The notes beneath the pieces were generated by a model. It searched no databases. It was not told where the DNA came from and saw only the letters and a program-made list of their open reading frames with translations. 64,000 nt of DNA from contig JAEVLN010000004.1 of assembly GCA_018350325.1 (NCBI GenBank), forward strand, positions 2,790,001 through 2,854,000. The letters are read 5' to 3'. Both the position numbers and the translations under genes were made by a program. Source of the stretch: Globodera rostochiensis (Eukaryota > Nematoda > Chromadorea > Rhabditida > Heteroderidae). Below, piece by piece: positions 10,439-20,837 of the stretch; within the stretch, counting starts at the first letter, position 1, and every line of letters starts with the position of its first letter.

Positions 10439-13400
10439 ATGGTGAGATTTTGGGCACAAATTGCTCTGCTTTGCTGGAAGCATCAGATACTGATGCGTCG
10501 AAAGAAGCGGTCAACTTTTTGCGAGTTTCTTGGTCTTGCATTTATGTCGGTTCTCATGATAATAACAATCAAATATGCTGAGGTATTTGTTTTGTTTTTC
10601 TTTTTTTTAGTCGGCTTTATCGTTCATTCCATTGTTTTAGAGAATACAAAATGATACTACGAAGTTCGTTTCAGTCCCAATAAAGGGCGCTTATGAGGAT
10701 ATGAACTATGAGGGCCCCAATTTAACTTCTTTTAAGCAAACTTGGCGTTGCTCCAACCGGCGGACATTGGCATACAGGTTTTCCTCTGTTAAGTAGAATC
10801 TAATGGTCATTAAAATAAATACTCTTTTCAAAAGGTCGTGTGAGACAAGGGCGTAGCCGGGGGGGGGGGGGGCTACGCCCCTAAGAAACGACTTTTTGGA
10901 TCGGGCTCCCCCCCCCCCGAAAAAAATTCCTGGCTACGCCCTTGGTGTGAGACACCCTTAAGAAAGCATAATTTAAGTTTTATTATCACTTTTTCCATCT
11001 TTTCATTTTTAGTTGCGAAGGCTCGTCCTGTGATGGAAAAGATGCCAAAAGCATCATGAATAAGCTTGTGCAATGGTACAACAATAGTGATCTGTACTTT
11101 GTGACACATCCTTTTGTTGATCTTGAAACGATGAAAGAGACGTTGTTTAGTGATTTGGATTCGAATTATGACATGTGCCCGAAATTCATCGGTATTTGGT
11201 TTCTGAGCAATACTTAAATTTATTAATGTTTAGGAGGTGTTTACTTTTCCAAAATTCGCAAGCAAGTGCCTGAGTTGAATTACGTCATTCTGTTGCCAAG
11301 AAATGTCAAAGGATTAAAATGGAACATGGAGGGAATTAGTGCATTTTGGCAGAAAGGAGGAGCCGATGCGCATGAAGAAGACGTTATTAGCCGAATTCCG
11401 AGCGAACCTGGTTATTGGAAGAGGGGCTTCCTATCTCTTCAATATGCAATTGAGAAGGCATTTATCGAATTGGTTAGCATTTCGTACGCGTGCCAGGCCC
11501 GTAACCAATTTCCCCTCCCCAATGAAATTTGAGAAAAAACCATAGGCGGGGACCCTGTTGTTTTGCAAAATTCGTTATTTTGGACCAAATTTCTTAACAA
11601 ATATCGTAAATCATCAAAAATTCTGGTTATGGGCCTGATGTGCATTATGATTTATTTGTTTAGGTTAGGGGAAACGTCAGTCTTTCGAATGTCGAAGTTC
11701 ATCTTAGTCGCTTGCCGACTCGACCCACAGACAACTTATCGCAAATCTTCACATGGATTTTTTTGTATCAGTTTGTAATTGTGCTTCTATCTGCACTTTT
11801 TATGCTAAAGGACATTGCATTGGAAAGGGACTCGTGGATTATGGTACGGTCGTTTGTTGTTATTACCAACTTTTTCCTTCCCGTACGGTAGCCGACTTAA
11901 TTTCGAAAAAATGAGTGATCCCGGTTTGGTCGATGTGTATCAAATGCCTTAGACCGCGCCCGAATCCGCAACTCTTCGATTTTAATGAATTTTAATTACG
12001 CCTAAAAATCGATATTCTTTCTAATTGGGATTACCCTTTAAGGCATATATGTCGCTTATGGGCTTGAATCAATTGGGCTTCTATGTGTCGCACTTTTTGA
12101 TTGCTACGTTGAAAATGCTGCCATTTGCTGTAACATTCGGTGCCTTGTCTGCAATTAGATACCTCGAGGTTTTTTCGTTTTTGAAATTAATGAATGATTG
12201 GAAGTTGCTACGGACGATTATTTTTTTTTTTACAACAGTACACTTCTCCATCTCTGTACATCTGTGTGTTCATCCTTTTTTGCGTAACAACGCTGGTATT
12301 GGCCTTGTTTCTGGGGATTTTGTTCAAGAAGTTTACTCAAATTGGACCGTTTCTTGTTTTGGGAATCCTGGGCGTGCTTCCAATGATTTACCCGCCGGAT
12401 ATCAATGACGTCTCTTTGTGTATCCTCGGGTCGCTCAATCCGCTTTACGCCGTCAACATTGCAGTTAATCTCTTTCTGCGTTCGGAAAACAGAAGTTCGT
12501 TTTTTTTATATTCGAACGTTGAATTAAAAAATTAACGTTAAAAGGACATATCTTATTTTCTTTAGTGCTAAAAATTGGGTGGCTGTCAATGTTCACCAAA
12601 GATCAGTGTCTTGTTGGAATTGTTTTTTTGATGCTTCTGTTTGACGTCTTTTTCTTCTCCTTACTGGCCTTTTATTTTGCTATGGTTAGGCCAGCGAAAG
12701 GCGCCTTCAAACATCATCCGCTCTTCTTTCTTCGGGTTTGTAACCGAAAAATGTTTTTTCTGCTGAGAATGCTTAACTTTAGTTTTTTGGATTCAAGACA
12801 TTTTCGATGAGAAAAGCAGCATTGGACGATGGGATAGACCAGGTGGATTCGGAAATCCCCGACAATGAAAATGTTGAGCCGCATTTCATGAGCTCGACAG
12901 ACGAATCGGACATTATTGTGAACAAAATGTGCAAGAAATGGCCCTCAGTTTCTCAATTTGCCGTCGACAATCTCAGCTTTAAAGCATTGAGAGGACAAAT
13001 TACTGTTCTTTTGGGTCGCAATGGTGCCGGGAAGTCGACGACCTTTTCTGTATTGACCGGTATGATCAATTACGACTCCGGTCAAGTGCTTATTTGTGGC
13101 GATGATCTGAAGAAGGGACTGCGCCAATGTCAGGATAATATGGGTGAGAGGCAATTTGGTCGGAAATTCTTAATGAATTATTCAAAATGTGTCTTTTAGG
13201 CTTCTGTCCACAATACAATCCATTGTTCGATCATCTCACCATCAGAGAGCATTTGCAGTTTTATGCCGGCATGAAAAGTGGCAGGCTGAATGGACCTCAT
13301 GGAAAGAATGCGCTTGGACAAGAAATCCAGAGAGTAGCAGAGGAAATGGGCATCAAAACGTTGTTGGACATGGTCAACTTTCTAATTGCAATTTACATAA

Positions 13401-16400
13401 TCAATTTTGTTTTAAATGAATACAACAACAAAAAATATTACAGCCATTCCATTCCTTTCGGCTGCGCGAATCGAAAGTTTGTCCCAACCCTAGCGCCCTT
13501 TTTTATGATACGACCTAGTAATTACTTTATACAAAAATTTTGATAATTAAATTCGCTGTGGCGTAAATTCACATTACATTTGTTTCTCTTAAGCAAGCTC
13601 GCAAATTGAGTGGTGGACAAAAACGAAAGCTTTGTGTGGCAATTGCATTGATTGCGAATAGTCGTGTTGTACTGCTGGACGAGCCGAGTGCCGGAATGGA
13701 CCCGGAAGCTCGCCGTGAGCTTGGCCAGATGTTGGAAAAGATAAAGCATGACAGGTTGTAAATTTATTGCTTTTTAAAAATTAATTCCTTCTAAGGACAA
13801 TTCTTCTGACGACACATTATATGGAGGAGGCGGACACATTGGGCGATCGAATTGTGATCATTGTGAACGGGCGTTTGGTGTGCAACGGATCGCCACGATT
13901 TCTCAAAAATCGTTTTGGAATGGGATATGTTCTGACCGTCGTATGTTATTATATTTATTGAACATGTGGAATTTTTTATTTTAAGGTGCTTAATATTGGT
14001 AGCGGAACATCTATGAAGAGCATAAAAGCCGTTTTTGATGCAGCGATCGCCGCCATTTTTGCTGTAATTCGGAAGCATTTACCCAGCGCTTACATTGGAA
14101 ACACACAAAATCCGCCCGAATTTTCTGTCATTTTACCATCGAAGGACAAAAAACAGTAATAAATTAGTTTTTTCGTTTTAATTCGACTTTCTTAGTTACG
14201 CAAATACTTTCGAGGAGCTTGAACAGATGAAAGGCGACCAACAGCCGATAAAATCATTCGGTCTTTCTCTGAACACTCTTGAACAAGTGTTCCTCAAGTA
14301 AAAGCCAGTCATATTATTTTGCAATTGTATTGGGTTTAGGGTGAATGAAATTGCCGATACTGCTGTTTATGCTGCTGATGGTGGGAGAGATTTAGTGGAT
14401 GGACCGATGAAACTTGCAGACGATTTATTTGGGTTGCGTCAGCAACAGGTAAAAATGGTATACATATATAGTACAATAGAAAAATTTTCGATTTTTAATT
14501 GTTATTTGGTTGCATTTTCACCGCATTGATGACTCAAATAATGTATTAAATCTTCCAGTTTCTCAAGAGCTCTTTGGGCTTAATTTGTCTTTGGGTCAAA
14601 CAAATCGCAGCCATTCTTTGTCGCCAGCTGCTCTGGGCTTTCCGAAACCCATTTGACTCCTTTGGGTCTTTGATTCTCTTACTTTTGGCCTTCTTCGTCT
14701 TTCCGGCTACGTTACTCGTTACTGGAAAACAACTCAACTATGTCGAACGTTCGTTGTCGCCTGCTGCAGCTGATCAGTACTTTTCTATTCAGTTGGAATT
14801 TGCAGGTATTATCCCGACGACTTTGAGCGTTGTCTGATAAAATTTCTATAGTTAACGCTTCTATTACAATAGGAAATTACATATTTTGGCCTTACAATAT
14901 CGTTCCTTTTTGATTGTTTTGCTTTTGGAGGGTTATTATTGTGTTATTTTTTTAGAAAGTGCGCAATATAAAAATAGTTTCAACAAGCTTGCCACCAGAA
15001 TTCCTTATGGGACAACTGATGAAAAATACCCTTTGGTTATTGGAGCTTCTGAGCACAACAATCACTCGAAAATCCAGCTCGTAGCACACTTTAGCGGAGT
15101 TGCGCTTCATTCGCCGCCGATGGCCTTATCTTTTGTGACCAATGCATTGCTGGGAAAAGACTGTGAGTGGGGGCGGAGGAAGGGGTTATTTTTTCTGACA
15201 AAATAAATCTCTCAAATTCCATTGGAATTATATAAAAAAATTCAAGAGTTTTATTTTAATTTTGATATAATTATATAAGCCCATTCGGTTCATTTTCAGT
15301 CGTCATCAGCCCTAAGATTGCAATTTACGACATTGCAGACAAAAACTTAGAAGGAAAATTATTATCGGGATTTTTAAAACTCATGGCTGTGTTATTGATG
15401 GGCTGTATCTTTTCATGTATGCCTTGTTTCTTCTTGAAATCGCTGGTGGATGATCGTTCAAGTTGTTTCAAACATCAGGTGAGAGAGTGCATTTTGCACA
15501 CTGACTGGGGCTAGTGTTTTTTAATTACAAACAAATGGCTTTCAAATATTTACGATGTTCAATGCATATGCTTTCCATTTACTAATTAACTTTTTCCAGC
15601 TTCTTCTGACCCGGTTGCACCCCTTCACTTACTGGACATCAATTACCATTTGGCACTCAATCGTCTACATTTTATTTTGTCTTGGCATTTCAATACCGAT
15701 CTTTGTTTTTGGATTGTTTGATCAGTTTAGACTTCAGTAAGAAAATAATGGAATATTGAATTAATTATTCTATCGTTTTAGACTTTTTCTGCTTTTGTTC
15801 CTCTTCTTTTGGAGCTACCATCCGTTGATCTGCTGCGCCTCATTTCTATTCGACAAATCAAAGTCCATTACAGCAACAAGTCTTTGGATTATTCTGCTGA
15901 ATATTATTGGTGGTGTTATTTCCGCCGTTTTATCAAACTGGACGCCATTTGTCAAGCATTTGTTCATTATTTTTTATCTTCTTCCAACCACTGGATTGTG
16001 TATGATTTTTAAATTTTACGAAAAATTGACACTTCCTTAACAAACCAATCGCATAGACTTTGCGGCAGGCCAAGTTGGGCAACCTTTTATAAATTAATAG
16101 CGACAAAATAGTCATTTTGTTAGTAGACCCATGCACCGCTGAAAAGACGATGGGTTTTCGTTACAATATTCACCTAAAAATGAATTAATAAATTTGCTTA
16201 ATTAGTATGTTTAATCTTACAGAATTGTGTTTATTTTATCCTTTTGAATTTTATTGTGTTTAGGTGTTGGCTTGGTTAATTTGATAATGGCGCCGATTGA
16301 AGCTGACATCACTTCTATTCTTTTCTACAACCTCATTTGCATGCCCATTTCCGGTGCTATTTTTTGGCTCCTCCTTTTTTGTCTTCAATCTCGGTGGATG

Positions 16401-17956
16401 GCCAGAAAATGGAAACAATTGACGTGTCAGATTTTTCATCGGACGCTTTACCAAAGGGTAATTTACAATTGTTTTCTCTTTTTTCTTAACTCGGAATGTT
16501 TTCTTTAATTTTTCAGCTTCATTCGAGAGAAATTGTGGAAACAGATGAGGATGAAGATATTCGCAAAGAGCGTGAGTTTGTGGAACAACACGGCATCGAG
16601 GAATTTGCATTGTTTGTGGATGGGTTGACCAAATATTATGGAACATATCCGGCAGTTGATGGCATCACATTTGGAGTGCCGCGTGAGCAATGCTTCGGGT
16701 TGTTGGGTGAGTTTTTATTTAATGGTTTCTACAATTATAGGCCAATTTTAGGTGTGAACGGCGCCGGGAAGACCACAACTTTTGACATTCTGGCAGGCAC
16801 CAAGTTTGCCACCTCTGGACGTGCAGCGATTTGCGGAAAGGATGTCTCCAGGCGTCCACCGATTGGTTATTGTCCTCAGTTCGATGCTCTTCCCATGGAA
16901 CTAACTGGACGTGAAGTGTTGTCTTTGGTGGCTCGTTTGAACGGGTTTTCCGACGTGTCAGTTAAAGTCCAGACCATTTTGCGTTGCATACAAATGGATG
17001 ACCAGGCAGACAAATTGATCAGACATAACAGGCACAACAACTCATGAATTTCTTATAAAGAATAGAACAACATTTAGTGGAGGACAGCGTCGTCGAATTT
17101 CTCTCGGACTCGCATTGCTCGCCCGTTCCAACTTCATAATGCTGGATGAACCAACCGCAGGCATTGATCCCAGCACGCGACGCGACGTTTGGAAACTTAT
17201 TCGTGCAATTCGTCAACAAAACATTGCCATTCTGCTCACTTCCCATTCGATGGACGAATGCGAGGCGCTCTGCAATCGCATTGCGTTTATGAACAAGGGC
17301 AAATTGATTGGAATTGGCAGTAGTCAGCATCTAAAAACCAGGTTGGAGTTGTTGGTAGACCGAACACCGCTTAGGGGGTAGTGGGTAATAAAGATTGTGC
17401 GCCTATTACCGAAGCTCTGTGTCCGATTCCATTATTTGGCTTTTCTATTTAATTATCAATTTATTTTTCAGATATGGACAAAATTACAAACTGACAATTA
17501 CGGTCTCAAATCCCGATGATCGAGTGTTTAAATTTCTGCAGAAATGTGTGTTTATGATGTTTGAGGTGACGCTTTGCCGGTTTGATTCTAAATCAAAAAC
17601 ATTTCAATTTTCAGGGCAAGGCAACGATGGACCTTCCATCGGGAAATGTATACGAGTGGGAACTTCCCAAGCGGGACAATGTTCGTTGGAGTAAGATATA
17701 CCGAGATGTTCAGGCATTGGCCGACAAATATCCGGTAGACCTCTCCTATTTGTTTAAAAGTCATTGCTTTTCATCATTTATTTCCCAGGTGAATGCCAAT
17801 TTGCCAGCTGATAGCGACCTTCCAAAGATCGTCGACTTCTCTTTGACCCAAAATTCCCTTGAACAAGTGTTTCTGCATCTTTCACGTCTTCACGAGGCAA
17901 CTCCGAGCGCGACCCCATCATTAAAGCGGAAAGAGTGGGGAGAGTCGAAGATGTAA
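10439..17956 (+). CDS. Full-length ABCA-subfamily ABC transporter
   Basis: Lipid-type ABC exporter with two membrane domains and two nucleotide-binding domains, 28 exons, predicted 1673 aa (animal ABCA proteins, including nematode CED-7, are of this size). The first exon (10439-10582) encodes the usual start [20 protein letters not shown] with TM1. NBD1 (exons 12783-13143, 13200-13372, 13594-13754, 13796-13940): Walker [11 protein letters not shown]-loop FCPQYNPLF, signature LSGGQKRKL, Walker [14 protein letters not shown], switch His [12 protein letters not shown]2 (16517-16706, 16752-17031, 17066-17341): [48 protein letters not shown]. Both ATP sites look intact. TM clusters are at 11664-12735 and 14559-16457. 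The tail TLEQVFL/SLEQVFL motif occurs after each NBD, as in ABCA proteins. Odd points: a 34-nt intron with GC donor (17032-17065), and a 54-nt intron (17735-17788) that is open and in frame. A MITE sits in intron 2. Which ABCA orthologue is not resolved. Confidence 0.95.
10846..10944. mobile_element. hAT-like MITE with 8-bp target-site duplication
   Basis: A 99-bp non-coding element in intron 2 of the ABCA gene. Terminal inverted repeats are CAAGGGCGTAGCC at the left and GGCTACGCCCTTG at the right; flanking direct repeats GTGTGAGA at 10838-10845 and 10945-10952 are identical. CA...TG ends and an 8-bp duplication fit the hAT superfamily. The interior has a 14-G run and an 11-C run. A perfect duplication suggests a recent insertion. 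Confidence 0.8.
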
Positions 17957-19271
17957 AACGACGGAAAAACAATAATATTAATTAAGCTCGCGGGTCATTT
18001 TTTTCTCATTCCTCTTTCTTGTCAACATGATATCAGCAATTTTTGGCAGTGACCGTATTTATTGTATGTATATGTATCCTTATGCTTTTTTTTGCCTTAA
18101 TGCTTTAAGAAACTGTAACTGGATATTGTTGTACAGGTGTAAAATAAAATGTCGTCTTGTATCAATTTTTTCTTACAAAATCACCCAAATCATTGCAAGG
18201 TCGTCTCTAGAAAAAACTTTCGGGGGGGGGGGGGGGTGGGTAGGGAAGTGAAGTCGATTCTTGGAGGTGCATTTTTTTATTTTATTGCGTTGCCTATGTT
18301 AGCAATTTTTCCAAAACTATGGGTTTTTTGTCAAGGGGGGGGGAATTCCGGGTGCGGGACGTTTGAGTGTGGCTAAGTTTGAAAGACTATAACTTTTTTC
18401 AAACTTAACTAAATCAGTTGTGCATGGTATTTCCTGAAAGCCCTAAGTCTTTAGAGTTTACATTAAAAAAAAAGCTAAGCGATTCGAAACTTTTCAAAAA
18501 AGTTATAGCCATATGAAAAAAATTAGCCCGGAAAACCCGAACTTTTTTTGTTTGTACGGTTATAACTTTTTTGAAAAGTTTCGAATCGCTTAGCTTTTTT
18601 TTTAATGTAAACTCTAAAGACTTAGGGTTCAGGAAATACCATGCACAACTGATTTAATTGTTTGAAAAAAGTTATAGTCTTTCAAACTTTGCCACACTCA
18701 AACGTCCCACACTCAAACGTCCGTGTCCGGGAATTCCCCCCAACGATTTGCTTTCATTATTATCCAACAGTCATTTTCTTTACTTCCAGCAGCACTTCTT
18801 TTGTTTACGCACATCAAATCAAATAGGAAAAACATTTGTTTACGCCAAAATCGCTGTCGGCAGCCCGCATCCATTTCATTATTATTCACCAAAAAGTGGA
18901 TCCGGGACGGGGAGGGGGCGATTTCGTTAAATCGTTGAAAAAATTGACCCTACCGGACATTTACTTTGTTCCGTACGCCCAAAAATAACCTAATTTCGCC
19001 TGATTCATCGAATAATTGCATCTTTAACTTTTTTTTGTTCAAAATCCGGGTCCGGTGGGGCCAAATTCCGGTCTCTAATCAAGAAGATACGATTGGGGTC
19101 GTTTGACGGAAGATTTGAAGAAACCTCCGAGTTCTTCTCGGATTGCGTAACCCAAAACTTTCTTTCTTTTTTGCATTTATAACATTTTGTCGTGCTTGTG
19201 ATTTCTTAATAATTTATTATTTCTTTTTCCTTTTTGAGTTTATTTCTGTGGACATTTAAATACAAGGCAAA
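17957..19271. other. Spacer between ABCA and Nanos genes
   Basis: Holds the ABCA 3' UTR, a 14-G run near 18220, the foldback element (18335-18741) and about 500 bp of unassigned sequence before the Nanos start. No additional gene is supported. Confidence 0.5.
18335..18741. mobile_element. Long foldback (inverted-repeat) element
   Basis: Left arm 18335-18510 and right arm 18558-18741 are reverse complements over about 175 bp with few differences, separated by a 47-bp loop. The ends read GGGGGGGGGAATTCC and GGGAATTCCCCCC. The right arm carries an extra copy of CACACTCAAACGTCC. No coding capacity and no clear target-site duplication were seen. It fits a non-autonomous foldback or MITE-type element. 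Confidence 0.85.
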
Positions 19272-20106
19272 ATGTTGGAGAATCGGCCCAGCCCATTGTT
19301 CCCTCCAATTTGTGAATGTGAGCTTTTCTTAAACACAACCCAAACTCCTTTCTTCTTCAATTTTCAGACTGCAAGCAGGTCGGGAAACCCGCAGAAGGAC
19401 ATTTGAAAACCGGATGCCCCGTTATTTATGCATTGGACCCGTGCCGCTTCTGTGGTGCCGCCGGATACAATAACCACACGGCGATGTAATGTTTAAATTT
19501 AGAGTTAGAAGACCGGTACAGAGCTGTACTTTTTGTACGGGTACAGGTTTTCTTGAATCCTTACGCTATTTAAATTAGTCACACTGTTGGGCCTGAATTT
19601 GATCCAATGTTCAGGCATTGTCCAAATTATCCGTCGATCGAACTTGAACATGACGAAGTTGCCATGGCGCAAATTCATGCAATGCACAAGGATGATGATG
19701 GTTACCGTCAATCGAATGTTTGTTTTTTAACTTTGGGTGACATTTTTTTTTGGTGGGTACGTAAGAAAATTTTAATTGTGAAAATTTCCTATTACATTTA
19801 TTATGCGAATACAGAATTTTTTTTTTTTGGTTTTTACAGATTCAGGCGACTCCGAACAACAACGACGAAGTCTTCGGACACTTTATGAACGAGGAGATTT
19901 TACGTAATTCCCCCTCCGCCTTCTCTTTCGCTGTGTCCCGTCGAATTGCCTCCACGCCGGCGGCGATGCCATCGTCGCAATTTGCTGCGAAGCCGGCGGC
20001 GACTTCAACCGCAAAACGACGCTTATTTTCAACAGACGGAAAGGGCCACCCTCCTGCTGGGATCGGATACAGCGAAGCGACGTCCTCCTCGGCACCATCG
20101 ACGTGA
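19272..20106 (+). CDS. Nanos-type CCHC zinc-finger protein
   Basis: Predicted translational repressor with Pumilio-type partners in germ cells (family knowledge). Exons 19272-19317, 19368-19485, 19615-19717 and 19840-20106 give 177 aa in phase. Residues about 14-55 hold two CCHC knuckles. The second one, CRFCGAAGYNNHTAMHC, is C-x2-C-x7-H-x4-C, exactly the Nanos spacing. The first one is C-x2-C-x9-H-x4-C and is shorter than in fly or vertebrate Nanos (x12-H-x10). The finger sits at the very N-terminus, whereas it is usually C-terminal; the tail (HCPNYPSIELEHDEVAMA onward) is Ser/Ala rich and of low complexity. Start chosen at the only ATG before the first Cys. Another CCHC family remains possible because of the altered first knuckle. 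Confidence 0.82.
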
Positions 20107-20837
20107 CGACATGCCGGCATAGAACACAGGAACGACAATTTTGCACGAACGTTGTGAAACAAACATAAATCCGCGAGACTGTGAGAGGCAGGGACGTAGC
20201 CAGGACTCTGCGAGGGGGGGCGGGTTGGACTCCATTCAAAAACCGATTTTTAGGGGGTGTATTTTTTTATCCTTTTTACCACATTTTTGAAATTCAATTT
20301 TTTAAGAATGAGAGGGGTCCGACGGCGCCGACGGGACCCCCCCCCCCCCCCCCGCCGGCTACGTCCTTGGCGAGAGGCACGGCCAGAGTCATAGCCTTAT
20401 ATGTTGATAGCCTTTAAATTTTTTCTCATCCCAACCGAAAATGTTTGCCTATGGCGACCCCCCGTATTCAGTTTATTCATTTTATCCGTTATATCCCCAT
20501 TCCTGTGGACTCGATTGTTCCTTTCTTTTGAACTTAGTCTACGAGAAGCATTTATTTTGTTTTTGATAAACAAAAATCACACGTTAAAGCTGCTGGGAAT
20601 TATTTTAAACCCCAATAACTTACATAATAATAATTGAATCGGAAATTTAGTCGTATTATTCGAAGAAAAAAAAACTCCCTCCCCGCCCTTGAAAATCTTT
20701 TCTGTGGTACGATTATTCTGACTTTCTTGAGGAATATCGAAATTTTTGAAATATAAACTTTTATCGTTTCAACAACAAACTTTTAAAAAATATATTCAAA
20801 AGTTTTCGAGAGCATCCATCCTCCATAGCCTCCATCA
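20107..20837. other. Convergent spacer between Nanos and UTP6-FCF2 genes
   Basis: 3' UTRs of two convergent genes and one MITE (20189-20369). The rest (20400-20837) is AT-rich with no supported feature. Confidence 0.5.
20189..20369. mobile_element. hAT-like MITE, second copy
   Basis: A 181-bp element with ends CAGGGACGTAGCC and GGCTACGTCCTTG, clearly related to the 10846-10944 copy. Flanks GTGAGAGG (20181-20188) and GCGAGAGG (20370-20377) match at 7 of 8 positions, as expected for an older target-site duplication. It contains a 16-C run near the right end. Confidence 0.75.
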
